From the NCBI GenBank assembly GCA_020160915.1, contig JAIUPK010000002.1:248001-312000 (forward strand): DNA of 64,000 nt, in the 5' to 3' direction. Within the stretch, counting starts at the first letter, position 1; each line of letters starts with the position of its first letter. Positions 8,512-17,126 of this stretch are shown here, piece after piece. The translations under genes were made by a program, and so were the position numbers. This DNA is from Actinomycetota bacterium (GTDB taxonomy: Bacteria > Actinomycetota > Actinomycetes > Actinomycetales > Microbacteriaceae). The notes under the pieces were generated by a model, which saw only the letters and a program-made list of their open reading frames with translations, did no database searches and had not been told where the DNA came from.

Positions 8512-9351
8512 ATGAGAATCGCGGTCACGGGTGGAAACGGCAAACTCGGCAGGGTCACTGTGGAGGTTCTGCGCGCCGCGGGCCACGAGGTGGTCGTACT
8601 CGATCAGGCGGGCCCCGATCGCTCGGCCTTCACCCAGGTCGACATCACCGACTACGGGCAGGTGATCGACGCGCTGGCCGGCATCAACGACCGGCACGGT
8701 GGCGTGGATGCGATCGCCCACCTCGCCGCGATCCCCGCGCCCGGCATACTCCCGGATGCCGCGACCTTCCACAACAACGTCGTCGGCACCTTCAACGTGT
8801 TCCAGGCCGCCCGGCGCCTCGGTATCCGCCGCATCGCCTTCGCCTCCAGCGAGACAGTGCTCGGACTGCCCTTCGACGCCCCGCCACCCTACGTTCCCCT
8901 CGACGAGGAGTACGACACCCGGCCGGAGAGTGTCTACTCGCTGGGCAAGCATCTCGAGGAGGAGCTGGCGCGCAAGATCGCCCGCTGGGATCCCGAGCTG
9001 AGCATCACCGCACTGCGTTTCTCCAACGTGATGGTCGAGGCTGACTACGCCGAGTTCGCGTCGTTCACCGCCGAGGGCCGCAAGTGGAACCTCTGGGGCT
9101 ACATCGACGCGCAGGACGGCGCCGAGGCAATCCGTCTCGCACTCGAGGCGGGGCATCCGGGGTACGACGTGTTCGTGATCTTCGCAGGCGACACCGTGCT
9201 CGAGCGCCCGAACGCCGAGCTGATGGCCGAGTTCTTCCCCGGGGTCGAGGTGCGCGGCGAGCTCGGCGTGAACGACTCGCTCACGAGCACGGCCAAGGCG
9301 CGGCGCATCCTCGGCTGGCAGCCGAAGCACTCGTGGCGGGACGCCCGCTAG
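8512..9351 (+). CDS. NAD-dependent epimerase/dehydratase (extended SDR)
   Basis: 279-residue Rossmann protein. The cofactor loop TGGNGKLGR is at residues 6-14, the catalytic serine region is FASSETVLG and the YxxxK pair is in YSLGKHLEEE. The ATG is chosen because AAGGAGGAG ends about 9 bases upstream. A longer in-frame extension runs back through the operator and the antisense of the regulator, so it is rejected. The substrate is unknown, perhaps a sugar or uronate dehydrogenase-type reaction. It is divergent from GntR-lldD and shares their operator, so it is probably co-regulated. The stop overlaps that of rhaB. Confidence 0.8.
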   Translation: MRIAVTGGNGKLGRVTVEVLRAAGHEVVVLDQAGPDRSAFTQVDITDYGQVIDALAGINDRHGGVDAIAHLAAIPAPGILPDAATFHNNVVGTFNVFQAARRLGIRRIAFASSETVLGLPFDAPPPYVPLDEEYDTRPESVYSLGKHLEEELARKIARWDPELSITALRFSNVMVEADYAEFASFTAEGRKWNLWGYIDAQDGAEAIRLALEAGHPGYDVFVIFAGDTVLERPNAELMAEFFPGVEVRGELGVNDSLTSTAKARRILGWQPKHSWRDAR

Positions 9352-10751
9352 CGCGGTCGGTAGAGCACGGGCAGGAACGCGCCGGCGACCAGCGCCCGGA
9401 GCGACTCCAGCGAGCCACTCGCGAAGCCCAGGGCGCGGGCCTGCACGAGCACGTTGCCGATTGCGGTCGCCTCGACCGGTCCCGCCAGCACGGGAAGCCC
9501 GCTGCGGTCGGCGGTGAGCTGGCAGAGCAGCTCGTTCTGCGAGCCGCCGCCCACGATGTGGATGACCGACACCGTCTTGCCCGAGAGCTCGGTGGCCGTG
9601 CGCACCGCGTCTGCGAAGGCGACGGCAAGGCTCTCGACGATGCTGCGGACGAACTCGACCGGGGTCTGCGGCGCGGCGAGGCCGTGGGTCGTGCACCACG
9701 CGGCGATCCGTGCCGGCATGTCACCGGGCGGTAGGAACGACGCGTCGTTCGCGTCGAACACGCTCACCGGTGTCGTCAGCGCGGATGCCGCGGCCAGCAG
9801 CTCGGGCAGGTCGAGGTCGCGCTTGCCCTCGTCGTTGAACTGCCGCACCGACTCGCTGAGCAGCCACAGCCCCATCACGTTGTGCAGGTAGCGCACCCGT
9901 CCGTCGACGCCGCCCTCGTTGGTGAAGTTGGCGAGCCGGCTCGCCTCGGTTAGCACCGGCCTCTCCAGTTCGACGCCCACGAGGCCCCAGGTTCCGCATG
10001 AGATGTAGGCGAAGTCATCGGATGCCGCAGGCACCGCCACGACCGCCGACGCCGTGTCGTGCGATCCGACCGCCGTCACGCTCACGTCACCCCCCACGAT
10101 CGCGGCGGCCTCGGGACGCAGCGAGCCCAGCGGGGTGCCCGGGTCCACCAGCTCGGGGAAGATGCGGCGCGGCAGTGCGAGTCGCTCGATGAGCGCGTCA
10201 TCCCAGTCGCCGGTCGTCACGCTGAGCAGCCCGGTGGTCGACGCGTTGGTGCGCTCCGCGACGCGTCGGCCGGTGAGCCAGTAGGCGAGCAGGTCCGGGA
10301 TCAGCAGGAAGGAGTCGACCGAGTCGAGGTCAGCCTCGGCGGCGAACTGGTAGAGCGTGTTGAAGGGCAGGAACTGCAGGCCGTTGGCGGCGTAGAGCTC
10401 CTCGGGGCTGACGAGTGAGTGCACCCGCTCGACGCCGCGGGCGGTGCGCTCGTCACGGTAGTGGAAGGGGAGTCCGAGCATCCGGCCGCCCGTGAGGAGG
10501 GTGTAGTCGACAGCCCAGGAGTCGATGCCGATTCCGGCGAGCGTGGGCTCCTCGCGCAGCGCTGCAGTCAACCCGGCGAGGGCGTGGCTGTACAGGGCGT
10601 CGATGTCCCAGTGCAGGCCGCCGTCGCGCTGCACGGGACCGTTGGGGAAGCGCGCGACCGGCCGCACGCTCAACTCGTTGTGGTCGACGTGGCCGAGCAT
10701 CACCCGGCCGCTCGTCGCGCCCAGGTCGACCGCGGCGACGTAGCCCGTCAC
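9348..10751 (-). CDS. rhaB: Rhamnulokinase
   Basis: FGGY-family sugar kinase, 467 residues from a GTG preceded by GGGAGGA. It phosphorylates L-rhamnulose at C1. The N-terminal phosphate-binding loop is AAVDLGATSGRVMLG. GIDSWAVDYTLL and SHDTASAVVAVP match rhamnulokinase-specific segments. YISCGTWGLVGVELERPV and the C-terminal VSVIHIVGGGSQNELLCQLTA form the ATP-binding half. It lies 88 bases downstream of the aldolase/dehydrogenase on the same strand and completes RhaI -> RhaB -> RhaEW. Identification is firm from family resemblance plus context. Confidence 0.92.
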   Translation of the reverse strand: MTGYVAAVDLGATSGRVMLGHVDHNELSVRPVARFPNGPVQRDGGLHWDIDALYSHALAGLTAALREEPTLAGIGIDSWAVDYTLLTGGRMLGLPFHYRDERTARGVERVHSLVSPEELYAANGLQFLPFNTLYQFAAEADLDSVDSFLLIPDLLAYWLTGRRVAERTNASTTGLLSVTTGDWDDALIERLALPRRIFPELVDPGTPLGSLRPEAAAIVGGDVSVTAVGSHDTASAVVAVPAASDDFAYISCGTWGLVGVELERPVLTEASRLANFTNEGGVDGRVRYLHNVMGLWLLSESVRQFNDEGKRDLDLPELLAAASALTTPVSVFDANDASFLPPGDMPARIAAWCTTHGLAAPQTPVEFVRSIVESLAVAFADAVRTATELSGKTVSVIHIVGGGSQNELLCQLTADRSGLPVLAGPVEATAIGNVLVQARALGFASGSLESLRALVAGAFLPVLYRPR

Positions 10752-10839
10752 TTCTGTCCTCCCGCGCGCGCGTTGCGGACTCGCGCGCACGTTACGGCGC
10801 GGCGAACTGTCCACACCATACGCGCGGGGCCCGGCTGGC

Positions 10840-12891
10840 TCATCGCAGGAACGCGGCCGCGACGCCGGCGTCCACGGGGATGTGGAGTCCGGTGGTGTGC
10901 GACAGGTCGGGGCCGGTGAGCACGGAGACCGCGTTGGCGACGTTCTCCGGCAGCACCTCGCGCTTGAGGATGGTGCGTTGCGCGTAGAACTTGCCGAGGT
11001 CCTGCTCGTCGATGCCGTAGGTCTTGGCGCGGTTGGCGCCCCAGCCCGCGGCGAAGATCCCGGAGCCGCGCACGACGCCGTCGGGGTTGATGCCGTTGAC
11101 CTTGATGCCGTGCTCGCCGAGCTCGACCGCGAGCAGTCGCACCTGGTGGGCCTGGTCGGCCTTCGTCGCCGAGTAGGCGATGTTGTTGGGGCCGGCGAAG
11201 ACCGAGTTCTTGCTCGAGATGTAGATCACATCTCCGCCCATGCCCTGCTCGATCAGCACCGGTGCTGTGGCCTTCGATACGAGGAACGATCCCTTGGCCA
11301 TGATGTCGTGCTGGAAGTCCCAGTCCTGTTCGGTGGTCTCCAGCAGCGGCTTCGAGAGCGAGACTCCCGCGTTGTTGACGACGATGTCGAGGCCACCGAA
11401 GGCGAGCACGGCATCCTGCACCAGGGTTGCTATCGCCGCGGCATCCGTCACGTTGACCTGGAGGCCGACCGCGACGTCGGTGTCGCCGATCTCGGCCGCA
11501 GCGGCCTGCGCCTTGGCGAGGTCGAGGTCGGCGATCACGACGCAGGCGCCGTCCGCGGCGAGGCGGGTGGCGATGGCCTTGCCGATTCCGGATGCCGCGC
11601 CCGTCACCAGCGCGACACGCGTCGCGTGCGACTTCGGTTTCGGCATGCGGGCCAGCTTGGCCTCCTCGAGCGCCCAGTACTCGATGCGGAATTTCTCCGC
11701 GTCACTGATCGGCGCATACGACGAGATGGCCTCGGCGCCCCTCATGACATTGATCGCATTGACGTAGAACTCGCCGGCAACCCGCGCGGTCTGCTTGTTC
11801 GCGCCGTAGCTGAACATGCCGACGCCCGGCACGAGCACGATGAGCGGGTCGGCGCCGCGCATCGCGGGGCTTCCGGTGGTCGAGCTCGTCGAGACCACAG
11901 CGTGCTTCTCGTAGTAGCTCGTGTAGTCCTTCCGGTACGCCTCGTGCAGCTCCTTCAACCGGGCGATGGATGCCTCGACCGACGCGTTCGCCGGAAGGTC
12001 CAGCAACATCGGCTTGACCTTCGTGCGCAGGAAGTGGTCGGGGCAACTCGTGCCCAGCGCCGCGAGTCGGGGGGCGCTCGCCGACGCGAGGAAGTCGAGC
12101 ACCACGTCCGAGTCGGTGAAGTGCCCGACCATCGGCCGGTCGTGGCTCGCGATGCCCCTGATCGTGGCTGCGAGTGCTGCAGCCTTCGCGCGCCGCTCGG
12201 CGACCGGCAGTGCCGCGTTCTTCTTGACGGTCGCGCCGAACGGGTTCTTCTTGCCCTTGGCCGCGATGTACTCCTCGGCCGTTCGGATGATCCAGAGGCT
12301 GTTCTGCTCGGCCTCCTTCGAGGTCGCACCCCACGCGGTGATCCCGTGTCCGCCGAGGATCACTCCGACGGCCTGCGGGTTGGCCGCCTTGATCGCGGCG
12401 ATGTCGAGTCCGAGCTGGAAGCCGGGCCGACGCCAGTCGACCCAGGCGACCTTGTTGCCGAAGGCCTTCTTCGTGAGCTTCTCGCCATACTTCGCGGTCG
12501 CGAACGCGATGCCGGAGTCGGGGTGCAGGTGGTCGACGTGCGCGGCATCCACGAGCCCGTGCATGGCGGTGTCGATCGACGGCGCGGCGCCGCCCTTGCC
12601 GTGCAGCGTGTAGTCGAAGGCCGCGACCATCTCGTCTTCGCGGTCGAGCCCGGGGTAGACGTCGACGAGTGCGCGCAGGCGGTCGAGCCGGAGCACGGCG
12701 AGGCCGGACTCGGTGAGGGTTCCCAGGTCGCCGCCCGAGCCCTTCACCCACATCAGTTCGACGGGCTCGCCGGTGACCGGGTCGATCTCGGTTCCCTTCG
12801 CGGACGTGTTGCCGCCCGCGTAGTTGGTGACGCGAGGGTCGGAGCCCAGTCGGTTGGAGCGGGCGATGAGTTCGCCGGGCGTGGTCGCCAT
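10840..12891 (-). CDS. rhaEW: Bifunctional rhamnulose-1-phosphate aldolase / short-chain (lactaldehyde) dehydrogenase
   Basis: 683 residues with two fused enzymes. Residues about 1-390 are a class II aldolase domain with the zinc-site segment HVDHLHPD and GGHGITAWG. It cleaves L-rhamnulose-1-phosphate to dihydroxyacetone phosphate and L-lactaldehyde. Residues about 420-683 are an SDR with TGAASGIGKAIA near 427, NNAG, and YSATKAD near 568 with the catalytic Tyr/Lys, expected to oxidise lactaldehyde. The same fusion is known as RhaEW (YuxG) in Bacillus. The ATG has GGACTTTCG before it. It follows the DeoR gene by 46 bases. Confidence 0.92.
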   Translation of the reverse strand: MATTPGELIARSNRLGSDPRVTNYAGGNTSAKGTEIDPVTGEPVELMWVKGSGGDLGTLTESGLAVLRLDRLRALVDVYPGLDREDEMVAAFDYTLHGKGGAAPSIDTAMHGLVDAAHVDHLHPDSGIAFATAKYGEKLTKKAFGNKVAWVDWRRPGFQLGLDIAAIKAANPQAVGVILGGHGITAWGATSKEAEQNSLWIIRTAEEYIAAKGKKNPFGATVKKNAALPVAERRAKAAALAATIRGIASHDRPMVGHFTDSDVVLDFLASASAPRLAALGTSCPDHFLRTKVKPMLLDLPANASVEASIARLKELHEAYRKDYTSYYEKHAVVSTSSTTGSPAMRGADPLIVLVPGVGMFSYGANKQTARVAGEFYVNAINVMRGAEAISSYAPISDAEKFRIEYWALEEAKLARMPKPKSHATRVALVTGAASGIGKAIATRLAADGACVVIADLDLAKAQAAAAEIGDTDVAVGLQVNVTDAAAIATLVQDAVLAFGGLDIVVNNAGVSLSKPLLETTEQDWDFQHDIMAKGSFLVSKATAPVLIEQGMGGDVIYISSKNSVFAGPNNIAYSATKADQAHQVRLLAVELGEHGIKVNGINPDGVVRGSGIFAAGWGANRAKTYGIDEQDLGKFYAQRTILKREVLPENVANAVSVLTGPDLSHTTGLHIPVDAGVAAAFLR

Positions 12892-12916
12892 CGAAAGTCC
12901 TGTCAGATATTGAGCG

Positions 12917-12934
12917 GTTTAACAAAAACTAACA
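12917..12934 (-). promoter_or_regulatory. Possible DeoR operator upstream of rhaEW
   Basis: On the minus strand, TGTTAG and TGTTAA occur as direct repeats 10 bases apart in an unusually A/T-rich stretch between the DeoR stop and the rhaEW start. One-turn spacing suits a DeoR-family regulator. This is inference only. Confidence 0.35.
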
Positions 12935-12937
12935 GCA

Positions 12938-13687
12938 TCATCGCAGCTCGACAAGGTCACGGTAGGGATCGAGGCGCTCATCTGCTGTGGGCAGCTCGGT
13001 GATGAGCAGGTCGATGGACTGCCAGTCCAGGCCGCGAGCGAGCGCGCGCAGACCCAGCTTCGAGGCATCCACGAGCAGTACCGTGCGGTCGGCCTGTTCG
13101 GCGAAGCACCGCTTGACCTCGACCTCTGCCAAGGATGCCTCGCTGGGCCCGAACTCGGCGTCGACCGCCGACGCGGAGGTGAAGAAGACCGCGTAGCTCA
13201 GGCTGCGGGCGCCCAGGTGGGCGATCGGTCCGACGAAGCTGCCGGTGCGCTCCTCCAACTCGCCGCCCACCAGCACAGAGCGAACGCCCGGCCGTCGCCG
13301 TGCCGCGGCGGCATTCTCGACCGAATTCGTTGAGACCATCAGGTCACCGCCGTCGAGGCCGGACAGCAGGGCACCGCTGGTCGTTGAGGCGTCGAAGGCG
13401 ACCGCGCCCCGCGACGGGACCAGCGCGAGCGCCTTGCGAGCGATCTCGCTCTTCGCTGCCGACCGCGAGGCGGCTCGGGCGCCAAAGGGTTCGGGAAGGA
13501 TCGGCGCGACGGCGCCGCCACGCACGCGTCGCACCAGTCCCTCCGCCTCCAGATCGGCGAGGTCCCGACGCACCGTCATCACCGACACCCCGAGCTCCTC
13601 CGCGGCCGTGTCGAGGCGGATGACGCCGGCGCGCCCGAGTATCGACAGCAACAGCTCGCGGCGTTCGGTGCCGAGCAGTGGAGACAT
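12938..13687 (-). CDS. DeoR-family sugar regulator (candidate RhaR)
   Basis: 249 residues from the ATG at 13687; an upstream in-frame extension crosses the neighbouring promoter and is rejected. The N-terminal helix-turn-helix reads GTERRELLLSILGRAGVIRLDTAAEELGVSVMTVRRDL (split here: GTERRELLLSIL, then VSVMTVRRDLADLEAEG). The C-terminal DeoR sensor domain is of the sugar-phosphate-isomerase-like type (VAFDASTTSGALLSGL, VLVDASKLG). DeoR proteins next to rhamnose genes usually sense a phosphorylated intermediate. It is the first gene of a likely DeoR-rhaEW-rhaB transcript and has its own leaderless-type promoter. Confidence 0.8.
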   Translation of the reverse strand: MSPLLGTERRELLLSILGRAGVIRLDTAAEELGVSVMTVRRDLADLEAEGLVRRVRGGAVAPILPEPFGARAASRSAAKSEIARKALALVPSRGAVAFDASTTSGALLSGLDGGDLMVSTNSVENAAAARRRPGVRSVLVGGELEERTGSFVGPIAHLGARSLSYAVFFTSASAVDAEFGPSEASLAEVEVKRCFAEQADRTVLLVDASKLGLRALARGLDWQSIDLLITELPTADERLDPYRDLVELR

Positions 13688-13693
13688 GAGCAC

Positions 13694-13699
13694 AGCGTA
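13694..13699 (-). promoter_or_regulatory. -10 box TACGCT, leaderless promoter of DeoR gene
   Basis: On the minus strand TACGCT is followed by six bases and then the ATG at 13687. There is no ribosome-binding site. Confidence 0.45.
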
Positions 13700-13732
13700 C
13701 TCACGCCGCGGACGGGGCCATCCCCGCACTGC

Positions 13733-13791
13733 TTGACACGGGCGACGGCGTGCCAGTAGCTTCGCTGGAACGATCAATGGTTCATTGAACC
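13733..13791 (+). promoter_or_regulatory. Promoter and palindromic operator of cupin operon
   Basis: A consensus -35 TTGACA lies at 13733-13738, with TAGCTT at 13757-13762 after an 18-base spacer. Downstream, GGTTCATTGAACC (13779-13791) is a perfect 13-bp palindrome. The same core, GTTCANTGAAC, precedes the LacI gene at 16089-17090, so that regulator is the likely repressor. Confidence 0.7.
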
Positions 13792-13805
13792 GATGGGATG
13801 GCACC

Positions 13806-15071
13806 ATGACCAAGGCGGGACCCTACGACGGCGTGACCTCATCCGAGGGCAGCATCGAACGCGCTATGGAGGCGGGCGGTGGCGTGCTGCGACTGGCTCC
13901 GGCCTGGGTGCCCCGGTCGTTCTGCACCCCGGGTCGACGTCTCCGACTCCACCCCGACGACTACTTTCCGCTGGGCAAGGAGCGGGGAGGAATCGACGAG
14001 CGCTGGTTCGCAAGCGCGATCCGGGCCGAGAATGGTCCGCTCACCGACCCCTATGAGGGGCTCAGTCTCGTGGTCGGGGCGGACGGGGAGGTCATCCCAT
14101 TCGATGAGTTCATCGCGCACCTCAAGGCGGAGGCGATCGGCTCGCTCTGGGGCGAGTACGGCACCTGGCCGATGTACTCCAAGTTCTTCGACAACCAGTT
14201 CCCGCTCCCGTTCCACTTGCACCAGAAGGACGAGCACGCGGCACTTGTCGGCAAACGGGGCAAGCCCGAGGCCTACTACTTCCCGCCTCAGCTCAACAAC
14301 CACGGCGGCGAGTTCCCGTACACCTTCTTCGGCCTCCACCCCGAGACGACCCGACAGCAGGTTCTTGACAAGCTCGAAGCGTTCCTGCGCGGCGGTGACA
14401 ACCGCATCACCGAGCTGTCGAGCGCGCATCGCATCACTCCGGGCACGGGGTGGGATGTGCCGCCGGGAGTCCTGCATGCCCCTGCGAGCATGTGCACCTA
14501 CGAGCCGCAGGCGGCCAGCGACGTCTTCGCCATGACCGAATCGTGGTCGAACAATCGCGAGGTTGCGGATGAGTTGCTCTGGAAGGACGTGCCCGCCGAT
14601 CGGGTGGGTGACCTGGAGTTCATCCTCGAGATCATCGACTGGGAGCTCAACGTCGATCCCGAGTTCTGGAGTCACCGTTTCACGCCGCCCGTGGAGACGG
14701 ATGCCAGCGCCGCGGCCGGTGGCGATCGGTATGTCGAGCGCTGGATCACCTACCGGTCGCCTGCGTTCAGCGCCAAGGAGCTCACCGTGGCACCGGGCTG
14801 CGAGGTCTCCATCGACGAGTCCGATGCGTACGGCTTCATCGCCGTCGACGGGTTCGGCGAGATCAATGGCCAGGAAGTCTCGGCGATCTCGTCGATCCGA
14901 TACGGACAGCTCTCGCACGACGAGTACTTCGTGACCTCATCCGCTGCCCAAGCGGGGGTGCGTATTCGCAACACCTCGCCGAGCGCCGACCTCGTGCTGC
15001 TCAAGCACTTCGGTCCCGGCAACCGGGAGCTCGCCGCCGACAGGGGCGCCGTCGCAGCGGAGCGCGCGTGA
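13806..15071 (+). CDS. Cupin, class I mannose-6-phosphate isomerase-like
   Basis: 421 residues from the ATG at 13806; an upstream TTG would lie inside the operator and is rejected. It is a two-cupin-domain protein of the phosphomannose isomerase-like group. FPLPFHLHQKDEHAAL (near residue 135) has the His-X-His and Glu/His ligand pattern, and DVPPGVLHAP (near 220) supplies the second cupin motif. Sequence conservation suggests a sugar or sugar-phosphate isomerase, but no substrate is evident and it is not a standard ManA. It is followed with a 4-base overlap by a DUF4432 protein and sits inside the rhamnose locus. Confidence 0.6.
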   Translation: MTKAGPYDGVTSSEGSIERAMEAGGGVLRLAPAWVPRSFCTPGRRLRLHPDDYFPLGKERGGIDERWFASAIRAENGPLTDPYEGLSLVVGADGEVIPFDEFIAHLKAEAIGSLWGEYGTWPMYSKFFDNQFPLPFHLHQKDEHAALVGKRGKPEAYYFPPQLNNHGGEFPYTFFGLHPETTRQQVLDKLEAFLRGGDNRITELSSAHRITPGTGWDVPPGVLHAPASMCTYEPQAASDVFAMTESWSNNREVADELLWKDVPADRVGDLEFILEIIDWELNVDPEFWSHRFTPPVETDASAAAGGDRYVERWITYRSPAFSAKELTVAPGCEVSIDESDAYGFIAVDGFGEINGQEVSAISSIRYGQLSHDEYFVTSSAAQAGVRIRNTSPSADLVLLKHFGPGNRELAADRGAVAAERA

Positions 15072-16108
15072 CCAACCCGTCACCGACACTCCACGGTCGC
15101 CCTCTCGATGAGGCGGCACGACGGACCGGCATCCTCGCCCAGGTGGCTCGGATCGACCGCCTCGTGGAGGATGACGGACCCGCGCGGGGTGCCCGTCGCA
15201 TCCGCCTCGTCACCGGGGGCGGGCTCGAGGTGGAGATCCATCCCGATCGTGCGCTCGACCTCGGGCAGGTGACCTATCGCGGCACGCCGATCGCTTGGAT
15301 GTCGCCGACGGGAATGGTCGCCCCGGCGATCGCGGAGTGCACCGGGGACTCCTGGCTGCGATCGTTCGGTGGGGGTCTGCTGGCCACCTGCGGTCTCGAC
15401 ACCTACGGCCCGGCCACGACCGACGCTGGCGTGGAGTTCTCGCTGCACGGTCGAGTGGGCACCGTTCCCGCGCTGGTGACCCGGGCATCCATCAGTGGTA
15501 CGGAGCTCGTGGTCTCGGGGCTCGTGCGCCAGGCGAGCGTCTTCGGCGAGAACCTCGTGCTCGAGCGCACCTGGAGCGCTGACCTGGGTGGAACATCCCT
15601 GCGACTCACCGATGTGGTTCGCAACGAAGGGCTCGAGGACTCGGGGCACATGGTGCTCTACCACGTCAACATCGGATGGCCGCTGCTCGACGAATCCGCC
15701 GCGCTCGACATCCCCTCGCTCGAGGTCACGGCGAAGGACGGCGCAGCGTCGGCGGACCCCGTCGGCTGGCAGACGATCGAGGCACCCCAGCACGGCTACC
15801 GCGAGCGGGTGTACAGCCATCGATTCGTCGGGCAGGGAACCGTGCGGGTCGCGATCGACAACGCCGATCTCGACGTTCGATTCGAGCTCGGCTTCGACTC
15901 CTCGACCCTGCCAGCCCTGCACCAGTGGAAGATGAGCGGCGAGGGGCACTACGTCATGGGTCTCGAGCCGGTCAACGTGAGCACGTTCGGAGGGCGCGCG
16001 GGCGCAAGGGCAGCGGGAATCCTGCCCGTGCTCCCGCGCGGCGGTTCGGTCAGCTACACGATGGAGTTCGGGTTCGGGCCCTCGCAGCTCACGCGCTCTC
16101 GCGCGTGA
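15068..16108 (+). CDS. DUF4432 / aldose-1-epimerase-like protein
   Basis: 346 residues from a GTG overlapping the cupin stop. It has the galactose mutarotase-like beta-sandwich of the DUF4432 family. Recognisable stretches are IHPDRALDLGQVTYRG, LATCGLDTYGP, MVLYHVNIGWPLLDE and MGLEPVNVSTFGGRAGARA. The family is expected to bind a sugar and probably equilibrate anomers. Coupled to a cupin isomerase, it could feed it the correct anomer of an unknown sugar. The last 20 bases overlap the 3' end of the convergent LacI gene. Confidence 0.7.
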   Translation: MTNPSPTLHGRPLDEAARRTGILAQVARIDRLVEDDGPARGARRIRLVTGGGLEVEIHPDRALDLGQVTYRGTPIAWMSPTGMVAPAIAECTGDSWLRSFGGGLLATCGLDTYGPATTDAGVEFSLHGRVGTVPALVTRASISGTELVVSGLVRQASVFGENLVLERTWSADLGGTSLRLTDVVRNEGLEDSGHMVLYHVNIGWPLLDESAALDIPSLEVTAKDGAASADPVGWQTIEAPQHGYRERVYSHRFVGQGTVRVAIDNADLDVRFELGFDSSTLPALHQWKMSGEGHYVMGLEPVNVSTFGGRAGARAAGILPVLPRGGSVSYTMEFGFGPSQLTRSRA

Positions 16109-17090
16109 CGAGTTCGGGCTGCAGCACGACGTGGTTCCGCCTCGCCGCGCCACCCTCCGGCCCGGCGAGCAACTCCATGATCATGTCCACGGCGGTTCGA
16201 CCGAGCACCTGACGCGGCTGGCGCACGGTCGTCAGCGGCACGCTTGCGGCGGAGGCCCACATCAGGTCGTCGTAGCCCACGACCGCGACATCGCCGGGAA
16301 CCTGAATGCCATCGCGGAGCAGCTGCTGCTCGAGCCCGAGGGCGAGCATGTCGTTGGCGCACAGCACCGCTGTGGGTCGCTGCGCTGGGGCACGCGCGGC
16401 GAGCGCCCGCGCGGCGCTCTGCCCCGCCTCGATCGTCCAGGAGTCAGACGTGATGAGCTCGAGAGTGGCATCCGGTCGCCCGGTGAGAGCGCCCCTCGCC
16501 CCCGAGAGCCGCGCACCCACCTTGGGCGATCGATCGGGATGGCCGAGGAACGCGAGTCTGCGGTGACCCCGATCGAGCAGATGCTGCGCGCCCAGGCGGC
16601 CGCCCTCGACGTCATCGACGACCACCGACCAGCAGTCCCTGTCATCCCCGACCCGATCAACGAAGACCATGGGCACGCCGCGATCCCTCAGCAGCTCGAG
16701 GCGCGAGCTGTTCTCATCGACGGGTGTGATGATGATTCCCTGAACCCGGGACTGCACCAGCAGGTCGAGGTTCTGCACCTCGCGCCCGGGGTCGTACCCG
16801 CTGTTGCAGATGACAACACCCACCCCCAACTCCTTGCAGCGCTCCTCCGCGCCCAGAGCGACGTCGACGAAGAACGGGTTGTCGAGGTTCGCGATCGCGA
16901 GTCCGAGTGTGCGCACCCGGCCGGGCCGAAACTGACGGGAGCCCTGGTCGGGCACGAAGTCGAGTTGGCGTATCGCTGCGAGCACCCGGTCCCGAGTCTC
17001 CTGGCGCACATAGGACGGACGGTTGAGTACGTTGCTGACCGTGCCCGCCGAGACCCCGGCGAGCGTGGCGACATCCCTGATCGTCGCCAT
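16089..17090 (-). CDS. LacI-family regulator of the cupin operon (inferred)
   Basis: 333 residues. The N-terminal HTH is IRDVATLAGVSAGTVSNVLN with the hinge at about 47-58 (FRPGRVRTLGL). A periplasmic-binding-type sensor domain follows, with the usual LGLAIANLDNPFF, FVDRVGDD, AVLCANDMLALG and VAVVGYDDL blocks. GAGGAGA precedes the ATG. Its promoter carries GTTCAGTGAAC, matching the operator ahead of the cupin gene, so autoregulation and control of the cupin/DUF4432 pair are inferred. It is the last gene of a rhaI-esterase-LacI run on the minus strand. Confidence 0.85.
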   Translation of the reverse strand: MATIRDVATLAGVSAGTVSNVLNRPSYVRQETRDRVLAAIRQLDFVPDQGSRQFRPGRVRTLGLAIANLDNPFFVDVALGAEERCKELGVGVVICNSGYDPGREVQNLDLLVQSRVQGIIITPVDENSSRLELLRDRGVPMVFVDRVGDDRDCWSVVVDDVEGGRLGAQHLLDRGHRRLAFLGHPDRSPKVGARLSGARGALTGRPDATLELITSDSWTIEAGQSAARALAARAPAQRPTAVLCANDMLALGLEQQLLRDGIQVPGDVAVVGYDDLMWASAASVPLTTVRQPRQVLGRTAVDMIMELLAGPEGGAARRNHVVLQPELVTRESA

Positions 17091-17108
17091 GGGTCTCCTC
17101 GGGCCTGT

Positions 17109-17126
17109 GTTCAGTGAACCAGTCTA
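17109..17126 (-). promoter_or_regulatory. LacI autoregulatory promoter/operator
   Basis: GTTCAGTGAAC (17109-17119) is a perfect 11-bp odd-centred palindrome. Immediately upstream on the minus strand is a -10-like TAGACT (17121-17126), whose first three bases are the stop codon of the esterase gene. The core matches the cupin operator at 13780-13790. Confidence 0.65.

Noticed and set aside
10882-13002. 706-codon plus-strand frame opposite rhaEW
   Set aside because: Antisense shadow; rhaEW has two intact enzyme domains on the other strand.
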